Assembly: GCA_964533145.1 (NCBI GenBank)
Contig: CAZHLG010000011.1
Coordinates: 1-34,475, forward strand
Source of the DNA: CAITQP01 sp964533145
GTDB taxonomy: Bacteria > Patescibacteriota > Minisyncoccia > Phycocordibacterales > UBA9973
Length of the DNA stretch: 34,475 nt
Direction: 5' to 3'
How positions within the stretch are numbered: position 1 is the stretch's first letter; each line of letters opens with the position of its first letter. The notes beneath the pieces were generated by a model. It saw nothing but the letters and a program-made list of their open reading frames with translations. It searched no databases and was not told the DNA's origin. The position numbers and the translations under genes were made by a program. Shown here one piece after another: positions 12,176 to 18,783 of the stretch.

Positions 12176-14773
12176 ATGAAAGAAAAAGATCAAAACTGGA
12201 TACGCGTGCGGAGCGCCAAGACCCACAACCTCAAGAACGTGGACGTGGACATGCCGCGCGACAAGATGGTGGCCATCACCGGAATGTCCGGCTCCGGAAA
12301 ATCGTCGCTTGCCTTCGATACAGTCTTCGCCGAAGGTCAGCGCCGCTACGTCGAATCGCTGTCTTCGTACGCGCGACAATTCCTCCAGCAGATGCCTAAG
12401 CCCGACGTAGACGAGATCACGGGTCTTTCGCCGGCCATCTCCATCGACCAGAAATCGCGTTCGAACAATCCGCGCTCGACGGTGGCGACCATCACTGAGA
12501 TCTACGACTATCTGCGCGTGCTCTACGCGCGCATCGGCCGGCCGTTTTCGCCGATCTCCGGCCTTGAGGTCAAGAAACTCTCGAACCAAGAGATCTCGGA
12601 GTTCGTGCTCAAGAAGGTCAAAGACGTCGCCAAAAATTCGAAAGGCAAGGAGAAGAGCGTGCTGGGTGTCTCTTGGAACGATGCGCCGATCGAGATCTAC
12701 GCACCGATGGTCCGCGGCCGGAAGGGCGAATACTACCAGCTGCTCTACGACATGCTCTCGAAGGGCTACGAGAAGGCGCGCATCGACGGGAAGCCGCACA
12801 ATCTGCGCGACCGCATCGAACTTTCCAAGACCGCCAAGCACGACATCGACATCATGATCGACTCCTTTGCCGTGCATGAGTTCGCCGACCGTCCGGCCGA
12901 TATGGAGATGCGCCTCGCCGAAGCGATCGAGTGGGCAATCCTTGAATCGGACGGACTCATCCGCATCGTCACGCCGGAAGAGGATTCGCTGCTCTCGGCC
13001 AAGCTCGTCTGTCCGGAAGACGGCTATGTCTTTCCGGAGATCGAGCCGAGGCTCTTCTCTTTCAACTCGCCCTACGGCGCGTGCCCGTCCTGCAACGGTC
13101 TCGGCACGAAGCACTTCATGGGCAACGAGCCGTGTCCGGACTGCAAGGGCGCGCGCCTGCGCGAGGAAGCGCTCAATGTGTTTCTCGGCGGCAAGCCGGG
13201 AGGCAAGAACGTCGTCGATTTCACTAAGATGACGGTGCGCGAGGCGGCCGATTTCATGGCGCACGTGAAGCTCTCCGCGAAGGAGAAGGAGATCGGCGCG
13301 GCCATCCTCAAGGAAATCTCCGACCGCCTGCAATTCATGCTCAATGTCGGTCTCGACTATCTCGGCCTCGACCGCCGGGCCAACACGCTCTCGGGCGGCG
13401 AGTCGCAGCGCATTCGCCTGGCCTCGCAGCTCGGATCGCGCCTCGTCGGCGCCATGTACGTGCTCGACGAGCCGACCATCGGCCTCCATCAGCGCGACAA
13501 TGACAAGCTCATCGAGACGTTGCTCGAGCTGCGCGATCTCGGCAATACGATCATCGTCGTCGAGCACGACGAGGATACTATTTACGCTTCCGACTATATC
13601 GTGGACATCGGTCCGGCCGCTGGTGTGCACGGCGGCAACATTATCGAGAGTGGCTGGCTCGACAAGCTGCTCACGGCCAAGACCAATCCGTCCAAGAGCC
13701 GCACGCTCGCGTACCTGCGCGGCGAGGAAAAGATCCCCGTGCCGGAGAAGCGCCGCGAGGCCGACAAGGGCATGCTGCAGATCGTCGGCGCGAAGATCCA
13801 CAACATCGACAACATCAACGTGGACATCCCGCTCGGGCGTCTGGTATGCATCACGGGCGTGTCTGGCGCGGGCAAGTCGAGCTTCATGGACGATGTGCTC
13901 GCCGCGAACCTGTCCGCCCAGTTCGACAAGAAATACCGTTCCAACAACATCTACAACTGCGCGAAGTTCCTCGGCCGCGAGTATCTCACACGCGCCATCC
14001 TGATCGACCAGACCCCGATCGGCCGCACGCCGCGCTCGAACATCGCGACCTATACGGGGGCGTGGAGCCATATCCGCGACATGTTCGCCGAGACGGAGGA
14101 GGCCCGCCTGCGCGGCTGGAAGAGCAACCGCTTCTCGTTCAACGTGAAGGGCGGCCGCTGCGAGGCCTGCGAGGGTCGCGGCGAGATCGCCGTCGAGATG
14201 CACTTCCTGCCCACGGTCTATGTGACCTGCGATGTCTGCGGCGGAAAAAGATTTGATAAAGAAACGCTCAAGGTGAAGTACAAAAAGAAGAGCGTCTACG
14301 ACGTGCTCGAGATGACGGTCGAAGAGGCCTACCATTTTTTCTACGACATCCCGGCGATCTCCGACCGTCTCAAGACACTGCTCGACGTCGGTCTCGGGTA
14401 CATCAAGATCGGACAGAATGCCACGACGCTTTCGGGCGGCGAAGCGCAGCGCGTGAAAATCGCATCCGAGCTGTATCGCCCGTTCATCCAGAAGGCCATG
14501 TACCTGCTCGACGAACCGACCGTCGGTCTCCACTATGATGACGTGGCCAACCTCGTGCAGGTCCTCCAGAAACTTGTCGATCGCGGCAATACCGTCGTTG
14601 TCATCGAACACAATCTCGACCTCATCAAGTGCGCTGACTATCTCATCGACTTCGGTCCGGAGGGAGGAGACAAAGGCGGCAAGATCGTCGCAAAAGGAAC
14701 GCCGGAGGACGTTGCGAACAGCGTGAAGAGCCACACGGGCCACTACCTCAAAAAGGTGCTCAAGAAAAAATAA
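12176..14773 (+). CDS. uvrA: Excinuclease ABC subunit UvrA
   Basis: Dimeric ABC-type ATPase that finds bulky DNA lesions and loads UvrB. The 865 residues contain two ATPase modules: Walker A GMSGSGKSS (about 35-43) and GVSGAGKSS (about 559-567), signatures LSGGESQRI and LSGGEAQRV, and Walker B YVLDEPTIG and YLLDEPTVG. The zinc modules are CPEDGYVFPE with CPSCNGLG and CPDCKGAR, and in the second half CEACEGRG with CDVCGGKRF. It is somewhat shorter than the usual 940. The CP-x-CG element that often follows the 'YARIGRP' segment reads SPISG here, with no Cys. A bidirectional terminator follows. The start ATG 12176 gives the standard N-terminus WIRVRSAKTHNLKNVDVD. Confidence 0.98.
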   Translation: MKEKDQNWIRVRSAKTHNLKNVDVDMPRDKMVAITGMSGSGKSSLAFDTVFAEGQRRYVESLSSYARQFLQQMPKPDVDEITGLSPAISIDQKSRSNNPRSTVATITEIYDYLRVLYARIGRPFSPISGLEVKKLSNQEISEFVLKKVKDVAKNSKGKEKSVLGVSWNDAPIEIYAPMVRGRKGEYYQLLYDMLSKGYEKARIDGKPHNLRDRIELSKTAKHDIDIMIDSFAVHEFADRPADMEMRLAEAIEWAILESDGLIRIVTPEEDSLLSAKLVCPEDGYVFPEIEPRLFSFNSPYGACPSCNGLGTKHFMGNEPCPDCKGARLREEALNVFLGGKPGGKNVVDFTKMTVREAADFMAHVKLSAKEKEIGAAILKEISDRLQFMLNVGLDYLGLDRRANTLSGGESQRIRLASQLGSRLVGAMYVLDEPTIGLHQRDNDKLIETLLELRDLGNTIIVVEHDEDTIYASDYIVDIGPAAGVHGGNIIESGWLDKLLTAKTNPSKSRTLAYLRGEEKIPVPEKRREADKGMLQIVGAKIHNIDNINVDIPLGRLVCITGVSGAGKSSFMDDVLAANLSAQFDKKYRSNNIYNCAKFLGREYLTRAILIDQTPIGRTPRSNIATYTGAWSHIRDMFAETEEARLRGWKSNRFSFNVKGGRCEACEGRGEIAVEMHFLPTVYVTCDVCGGKRFDKETLKVKYKKKSVYDVLEMTVEEAYHFFYDIPAISDRLKTLLDVGLGYIKIGQNATTLSGGEAQRVKIASELYRPFIQKAMYLLDEPTVGLHYDDVANLVQVLQKLVDRGNTVVVIEHNLDLIKCADYLIDFGPEGGDKGGKIVAKGTPEDVANSVKSHTGHYLKKVLKKK

Positions 14774-14774
14774 A

Positions 14775-14797
14775 AGACAGGGATTGAATCCCTGTCT
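14775..14797. terminator. Bidirectional terminator between uvrA and the minus-strand membrane gene
   Basis: AGACAGGGA/TCCCTGTCT 9-bp stem with a 5-nt loop. It is followed by TTTTATTTTTT on the minus strand and GTGTCTTT on the plus strand, so it is stronger for the minus gene. Confidence 0.82.
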
Positions 14798-14807
14798 GTG
14801 TCTTTGG

Positions 14808-15206
14808 CTAGGCCTGCGATAACACGTTGCCGTATGGCTGAAGCGCGTGGTTCTCGAGCTTGCACCGGGAGAAACCGAGTTTTCCGTCGTCGTTCACGAC
14901 TTTGAACCAAAGGGAGTTTTCGCGGATTGATTTAGGGATCTCCTTGATCGAATACCACAGCGATTCCGGTTCTGGCCCATCAATCGAACTGATTCCGACT
15001 TGCAGCAGGACCTTGTCTCCGTCGATGTCTTCGATTTTAAAGAACTTTCCCGCGTCATTGAGCGAGAGTGTCTTAGGATTAAGCAGGCTTTCTTTGGTCG
15101 CTTTGCTATGCCCGCCAATTGATCCCACGTAGGAGGCGATTACAGCCATGATGATCAGAGTGATGCAGGCACCTTGCCAGTTGATGGCTAAAAGAAGTGT
15201 TGTCAT
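14808..15206 (-). CDS. Membrane-anchored hypothetical protein, 132 aa
   Basis: Not recognised. The N-terminus (MTTLLLAINWQGACITLIIM, then AVIASYVGSIGG) forms one membrane segment, followed by a polar domain of about 95 residues containing AGKFFKIEDIDGDKVLLQVG, IPKSIRENSLWFKVVNDDGK and FSRCKLENHALQPYG, which reads like a small beta-rich barrel. The ATG at 15206 is chosen because the membrane segment begins there. The frame is open much further upstream, but only as an antisense shadow of uvrC. It diverges from uvrC and ends at the shared terminator at 14775-14797. Confidence 0.72.
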   Translation of the reverse strand: MTTLLLAINWQGACITLIIMAVIASYVGSIGGHSKATKESLLNPKTLSLNDAGKFFKIEDIDGDKVLLQVGISSIDGPEPESLWYSIKEIPKSIRENSLWFKVVNDDGKLGFSRCKLENHALQPYGNVLSQA

Positions 15207-15226
15207 ACAGAATGTTTTAAGCGTGA

Positions 15227-15254
15227 TTGAATTTGTTTGTATAAACAGTATAAT
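15227..15254 (+). promoter_or_regulatory. Promoter of uvrC (exactly leaderless)
   Basis: TTGAAT (15227-15232), 16-nt spacer, TATAAT (15249-15254), then exactly 6 nt to GTG 15261. The predicted transcription start is the G of the start codon. Confidence 0.78.
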
Positions 15255-15260
15255 AATCTC

Positions 15261-16475
15261 GTGAAAAGTCAAGAACTCGCAAAACTGAAGCTTCCCGATA
15301 CGCCCGGCGTATATTTTTTCCGGAAAGGGAAGGATATTCTCTACATCGGCAAGGCCACTTCGCTGCGCGATCGCACGCGCAGCTATTTTGCCAAGGATCT
15401 GATCGAGACGCGCGGGCCGATGATCGTCGACATGGTCTTCAAGGCCGACACGGTGACGTGGCAGGAAACGGATACGGTCATCGAGGCGCTCATTCTCGAA
15501 GCTGCGCTCATCAAGGAGCACCTGCCGTATTACAACGTCAAGGAGAAGGACGACAAGAGCTGGAACTACGTGTGTATCACGCGGGATGCACTGCCTCAGG
15601 TCGTGCTCGTGCGCGGCAAGAATCTCGACGAGGCGGAGTACGCTGCCGTGTACGGTCCGTTTACTTCGGGCGGACAGCTCAAAGAGGCAATGAAGATCGT
15701 GCGGCGCATTTTCCCGTACATGGACGCGAGTTCGGCCAAGCGCGACAACTACGAATTCTACCGCCAGCTCGGTCTTGCGCCCGATACGGGCGATGCGGAC
15801 GCCCGCGCCGCCTACAAGCGCAACATACGGAACATCAAACTTTTTTTCGAAGGCAAAAAGGACGCCATCGTGCGCGAGCTTGCTGCGGACATGAAGGATG
15901 CCGCCGCGGCGGGCCGCTTCGAAGAAGCGGCCCGCCTGCGCGACCAGATCTTCGCGCTGCAGCACATCAACGACACGGCGCTCATCAAGGGAGATTTCCT
16001 GAAATCCGCTCCGAAACAGAAGGCCGGGATGCGCATCGAGGCGTACGACGTGGCGCATCTCGGCGGCACGAGCATGGTCGGCGTGATGACCGTGATCGAG
16101 GACGGCGAAACCGCCAAAAAAGAATACCGCACGTTCAATATCCGCGGGTTTACCGCGGCGAACGATACGGGCGCCCTCGAAGAGATCTTGAGCCGTCGCA
16201 TGCGGCATACGGAATGGGGCATGCCCGACCTTGTCGTTGCCGACGGCGGCGAAGCGCAGCTGCGCGTCGCGAGACAGGTGCTCGACCGCTATCAGCTCAA
16301 GATTCCCGTCGTATCGGTCGTGAAGGACGAACGCCATAAACCCAAAGACATTCTCGGCGATGCTGCAGCGGCAAAAGAGCACGCCAAAGACATTCTGCTT
16401 GCCAACGCCGAGGCGCATCGATTCAGCATCAGGTTGCATAAGAATCAGCGGACGAAGCGTTTCCTCGGTCTGTGA
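15261..16475 (+). CDS. uvrC: Excinuclease ABC subunit UvrC, lacking the C-terminal HhH domain
   Basis: Nuclease of nucleotide excision repair that cuts both sides of the lesion. The 404-residue protein has the GIY-YIG 3'-incision domain (LPDTPGVYFFRKGKDILYIG, about 10-29; Arg and Glu further on), the UVR segment (about 215-232, RFEEAARLRDQIFALQ) and the RNase H-like 5'-incision domain (IEAYDVAHLGGTSMVG; VVADGGEAQL; HRFSIRLHKNQRTKRFLG at the end). A standard UvrC is about 600 residues and continues with a tandem helix-hairpin-helix DNA-binding domain, which is absent. The stop follows the conserved RLHKNQRTKR segment directly. The GTG start 6 nt after TATAAT suits the N-terminus better than the upstream TTG at 15237, which would lie ahead of the -10 box. 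Confidence 0.95.
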   Translation: MKSQELAKLKLPDTPGVYFFRKGKDILYIGKATSLRDRTRSYFAKDLIETRGPMIVDMVFKADTVTWQETDTVIEALILEAALIKEHLPYYNVKEKDDKSWNYVCITRDALPQVVLVRGKNLDEAEYAAVYGPFTSGGQLKEAMKIVRRIFPYMDASSAKRDNYEFYRQLGLAPDTGDADARAAYKRNIRNIKLFFEGKKDAIVRELAADMKDAAAAGRFEEAARLRDQIFALQHINDTALIKGDFLKSAPKQKAGMRIEAYDVAHLGGTSMVGVMTVIEDGETAKKEYRTFNIRGFTAANDTGALEEILSRRMRHTEWGMPDLVVADGGEAQLRVARQVLDRYQLKIPVVSVVKDERHKPKDILGDAAAAKEHAKDILLANAEAHRFSIRLHKNQRTKRFLGL

Positions 16476-16504
16476 TCGCCATGGGCGCCGCGCGGCGGAT
16501 GCGC

Positions 16505-16510
16505 TATACT
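16505..16510 (+). promoter_or_regulatory. -10 box, exactly leaderless spacing
   Basis: TATACT, then 6 nt to ATG 16517. No convincing -35. Confidence 0.55.
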
Positions 16511-16516
16511 GAACGC

Positions 16517-17434
16517 ATGATACGCATCGGCATATTGCGCGGCGGCGCGAACGCGCACTATGAGACATCGCTCGAGACAGGCGCTGCGCTTCTGCGCGCG
16601 CTTCCCGAGGGCGAGTACGCGATCAAAGACATATTCGTCGATCGTGACGGATCGTGGCATATGTCCGGCGTTCCGGTGGGAAGCAAAGACCTTGCCGAAC
16701 GCGTGGATCTCGTGTGGAACACGCTCGGCGGTGATTCGCACCGCATCGCAGCAGAGACGCTGGAGCGCCTCGGCGTTCCGTCTGTGAGTATGGACGCCCA
16801 CGCACATCGGCATGCGCATGAAAAAGACTATCTCAATGCGCGTCTGTCGGAGCACGGGATTCCCGGAGCGCAGCATGCGCTTGTCGCATGGGACGGTCGC
16901 GGCAGGGAACAGGCGGTCGCCGAAGCGTCCCGCGAAGTCTGGCGCAAACTCGCCCCGCCGTGGATCGTGATACCTGTCGGTCCGGGTGCGGCAGCCGGCC
17001 GGCCGGTCCGCGCAAAATCCCGCGACGAACTCGAAGCGGCGCTCTATACGCTCTATGATCTCGGTCTCGGCGCGTGCGTCGAACAGGAAGTGTTCGGCCG
17101 CGAAGCGCATGTGGCCGTTGCCGACGGATTCCGCGGACAGGCCTGCTATACGTTCTTGCCGGTTTGGAAGGCGACCGGGCGCGCGCATGCGCGCGCGCCC
17201 GAGAACACGGCTCTTCAGAAACTCGCGCGCAAAGCGCACCGCGAGCTTGGTCTTGGCGACTATTCGCTCGTGCGCATGGCCGTTTCGCCGCGCGGGGCGA
17301 TCACCGTCCTTGGCGTCGAGACGCATCCCGACATGCGCGAAGGACAGCCGCTCGAAGCGGCGCGCGATGCAGTCGGCGCATCAGCGGCCGAATTCGCCGC
17401 CCATTGCATATCGCGAGCGACGGACAAAAAATAG
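16517..17434 (+). CDS. Divergent D-alanine-D-alanine ligase-like ATP-grasp protein
   Basis: A 305-residue protein resembling Ddl, which joins two D-Ala for peptidoglycan. Similar features are the start IRIGILRGGANAHYETSLET, VDLVWNTLGGDSHRIAAETL (in place of the family's VFNALHG...GEDG), LGVPSVSMDAHA, the ATP-grasp segment PPWIVIPVGPGAAAGRPVRA, CVEQEVFGREAHVAVAD, and VLGVETHPDMREGQPLE (in place of the usual EVNTLPG metal-binding motif). The Glu-Asp-Gly loop and the metal-site Asn are changed, so true Ddl activity is doubtful. It may use another substrate or be a degenerate copy. Five tRNAs follow, four on the minus strand. Confidence 0.7.
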   Translation: MIRIGILRGGANAHYETSLETGAALLRALPEGEYAIKDIFVDRDGSWHMSGVPVGSKDLAERVDLVWNTLGGDSHRIAAETLERLGVPSVSMDAHAHRHAHEKDYLNARLSEHGIPGAQHALVAWDGRGREQAVAEASREVWRKLAPPWIVIPVGPGAAAGRPVRAKSRDELEAALYTLYDLGLGACVEQEVFGREAHVAVADGFRGQACYTFLPVWKATGRAHARAPENTALQKLARKAHRELGLGDYSLVRMAVSPRGAITVLGVETHPDMREGQPLEAARDAVGASAAEFAAHCISRATDKK

Positions 17435-17507
17435 TGGACGATACAGGACTCGAACCTGTGGCCTCACCCGTGTGAAGGGCGCGCTCTACCAACTGAGCTA
17501 ATCGTCC
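17435..17507 (-). tRNA. tRNA-Val(CAC)
   Basis: Reads valine codon GUG. A full cloverleaf folds: acceptor GGACGAT/ATCGTCC with discriminator A, D stem GCTC/GAGC, anticodon stem CGCCC/GGGTG with loop TTCACAC, T arm ACAGG/CCTGT with TTCGAGT. The CCA end is not encoded. Last in a four-tRNA minus-strand unit. Confidence 0.95.
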
Positions 17508-17521
17508 GGCCGGGAACCTGG

Positions 17522-17592
17522 TGGACCTAGGGGGAGTCGAACCCCCGCTTCGTCAATGCGAATGACGCGTCGTGCCACTAGACTATAGGCCC
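17522..17592 (-). tRNA. tRNA-Ala(CGC)
   Basis: Acceptor GGGCCTA pairs with TAGGTCC, including G3-U70, the alanine identity element. Anticodon stem CGTCA/TGACG with loop TTCGCAT; T stem GGGGG/CCCCC. The D stem is 3 bp. CCA is not encoded. Confidence 0.92.
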
Positions 17593-17598
17593 CTTTGG

Positions 17599-17669
17599 TC
17601 GGGGTGCCGGGAATCGAACCCGGTTCTCACGAACCCGAATCGTGCATACTACCGGTGTACTACACCCCG
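17599..17669 (-). tRNA. tRNA-Pro(CGG)
   Basis: Acceptor CGGGGTG/CACCCCG with C1-G72 and A73, the usual proline determinants. Anticodon stem CACGA/TCGTG with loop TTCGGGT. T arm CCGGG TTCGATT CCCGG. CCA is not encoded. Confidence 0.94.
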
Positions 17670-17684
17670 AAACAATACGCACGG

Positions 17685-17757
17685 TGGACCCTAGGAGATT
17701 CGAACTCCTGACCTCCTCTTTGCAAAAGAGGCGCTCTACCAACTAAGCTAAGGGCCC
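17685..17757 (-). tRNA. tRNA-Ala(TGC)
   Basis: Acceptor GGGCCCT/AGGGTCC with G3-U70. Anticodon stem CCTCT/AGAGG with loop TTTGCAA. First gene of the minus-strand tRNA unit, 14 nt after the predicted transcription start. Confidence 0.95.
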
Positions 17758-17777
17758 ACCGTGCCTACTGCCCGCGC

Positions 17778-17806
17778 ATTGTAGCTGAATTTCCAATTTT
17801 GCGCAA
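17778..17806 (-). promoter_or_regulatory. Promoter of the four-tRNA minus-strand operon
   Basis: TTGCGC (17806-17801), 17-nt spacer, TACAAT (17783-17778) on the minus strand. Start predicted near 17771. On the plus strand TGCTACGAT (17810-17818) is a possible extended -10 for tRNA-Ala(GGC). Confidence 0.75.
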
Positions 17807-17832
17807 TTGTGCTACGATGGTCCCTGTCTACC

Positions 17833-17905
17833 GGGCCGTTAGCTCATCTGGTAGAGCGCGCCCATGGCATGGGCGAGGTGACCGGTTCGAGTCCGGTACG
17901 GTCCA
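17833..17905 (+). tRNA. tRNA-Ala(GGC)
   Basis: Acceptor GGGCCGT/ACGGTCC with G3-U70; D arm GCTC/GAGC; anticodon stem CGCCC/GGGCG with loop ATGGCAT, including the A32-U38 pair typical of alanine GGC tRNAs; T arm ACCGG/CCGGT. It is the third alanine isoacceptor in 400 nt, so the cluster can read all GCN alanine codons. An intrinsic terminator follows. Confidence 0.95.
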
Positions 17906-17914
17906 CTTGTTATA

Positions 17915-17955
17915 AATGACAAAAAGCTTTGATTAAAGCCTTTTGTCATTTTTTA
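17915..17955 (+). terminator. Intrinsic terminator after tRNA-Ala(GGC)
   Basis: AATGACAAAA/TTTTGTCATT and inner GCTTT/AAAGC stems with a T-tail TTTTTTATTTT. It marks the left edge of an AT-rich patch. Confidence 0.88.
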
Positions 17956-17998
17956 TTTTCAGCAAAGTTCTCTCTAAAATCTCCCATCACAGAGATAC

Positions 17999-18027
17999 TT
18001 GACATTATTTATTATAAGTGATACAAT
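17999..18027 (+). promoter_or_regulatory. Strong promoter of the AT-rich small gene
   Basis: TTGACA (17999-18004), 17-nt spacer, TACAAT (18022-18027). Start near 18034, leaving a leader of about 90 nt before the ATG at 18125, long for this genome. Confidence 0.85.
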
Positions 18028-18124
18028 ATAGTCAGTTATTTCTGTACGGAAATATTGCCTTTTGGCTCCAGAGCAATCCTTAATCTCTGTAAAGTTTAGG
18101 GAGTACATTTAAAAACATCGGACG

Positions 18125-18448
18125 ATGTCAAAAACACTCAAGATTACAAGCGGTCCTTCAAGAGAAGAGCTGTTTGATGGTTTACGTCTTTTTGCCGAAA
18201 AAAGACCCGTAGGTTTCGTTATTGAAAACAATGGCAGACAAATGACACCAATCGTTTGGATGCACGGTATCGAGGCTGAAGATGGAAGTGGTCAATCGTG
18301 GAACATTAAGTTTTCGATTGCTGAAAATTTTGTTGGGGAAATGCCTTACCCAATTGATGTTTCAAAACCAGTTCCACCTGTTAATTCAGTAACGGTAACA
18401 GCCTACTATTCAACTAAAACCCGCACAGGGACAATCACCGTTGAATAA
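18125..18448 (+). CDS. Small hypothetical protein in AT-rich patch, 107 aa
   Basis: Not recognised. It starts MSKTLKITSGPSREELFDGL, has a beta-rich middle (RPVGFVIENNGRQMTPIVWM; SWNIKFSIAENFVGEMPYPI) and ends YYSTKTRTGTITVE. No signal or membrane segment. Codon use is clearly more AT-rich than in the flanking genes, and the gene has its own strong promoter, a 90-nt leader and an intrinsic terminator, beside a tRNA cluster. This suggests recent acquisition or a self-contained cassette. No toxin, antitoxin or phage signature is visible. Confidence 0.75.
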   Translation: MSKTLKITSGPSREELFDGLRLFAEKRPVGFVIENNGRQMTPIVWMHGIEAEDGSGQSWNIKFSIAENFVGEMPYPIDVSKPVPPVNSVTVTAYYSTKTRTGTITVE

Positions 18449-18463
18449 AGATTTGTTTTTATT

Positions 18464-18494
18464 GTACCCATCATTTTTGGTGGGTACTTTTTTT
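18464..18494 (+). terminator. Intrinsic terminator of the 107-aa gene
   Basis: GTACCCA/TGGGTAC stem (extendable by two pairs) followed by seven T. It lies 15 nt after the stop codon. Confidence 0.9.
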
Positions 18495-18695
18495 ATTATG
18501 CAAACCAAAATTCAAAACCTCGACAACCCAATCCGGTAATATCTTATACACAATCGAAACTTCCCTTCGGAATTCACCCCAAAAGGCATAGTCAATATCT
18601 TTTTTATTTTCTGCCAGCCCTGTGTTAGTATTGCTTTGGCTACCAATATGATTTGTGCGCTTTGGCGTTTTTGGAATATCCAAGCCAGAGTCCAC
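18471..18695 (-). CDS. Doubtful small AT-rich ORF, 74 aa
   Basis: A minus-strand frame from GTG 18695, starting MDSGLDIPKTPKRTNHIGSQ and ending LNFGLHNKKSTHQK. The stretch DYAFWGEFRREVSIVYKIL looks protein-like, but there is no promoter or ribosome-binding site, and the 3' end runs into the terminator of the facing gene. It could be a remnant of acquired DNA. Apart from this frame and the palindrome after it, the 18449-18783 gap shows no other gene. Confidence 0.25.
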   Translation of the reverse strand: MDSGLDIPKTPKRTNHIGSQSNTNTGLAENKKDIDYAFWGEFRREVSIVYKILPDWVVEVLNFGLHNKKSTHQK

Positions 18696-18700
18696 TGTCT

Positions 18701-18736
18701 CATGCGAAAAGCCGCCTTTCGGCGGCTTTTCGCATG
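18701..18736. terminator. Perfect 16-bp inverted repeat (terminator-like)
   Basis: CATGCGAAAAGCCGCC and its exact complement around a TTTC loop. The T-run lies inside the stem, so it may stop transcription from either side. It separates the AT-rich patch from glutamate dehydrogenase and ends 3 nt before the next -10 box. Confidence 0.75.
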
Positions 18737-18739
18737 GTG

Positions 18740-18745
18740 TATACT
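18740..18745 (+). promoter_or_regulatory. -10 box of glutamate dehydrogenase
   Basis: TATACT just after the 16-bp palindrome, predicting a start near 18752 and an AT-rich leader of about 32 nt to ATG 18784. The -35 position falls in the palindrome. Confidence 0.5.
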
Positions 18746-18783
18746 GCCTGGACGACTTTATTAATTTTTTATTTTCGACCCGT

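Noticed and set aside
12110..14743. Very long open frame antisense to uvrA (877 codons)
   Set aside because: uvrA on the plus strand has all family motifs. The antisense frame is a GC-rich third-position artefact with low-complexity Arg/Asp/Val-rich content.
17507..17905. tRNA-associated integration site with direct repeat
   Set aside because: I looked for a second copy of the tRNA-Ala(GGC) 3' end near the AT-rich patch edge at about 18700 and saw none.
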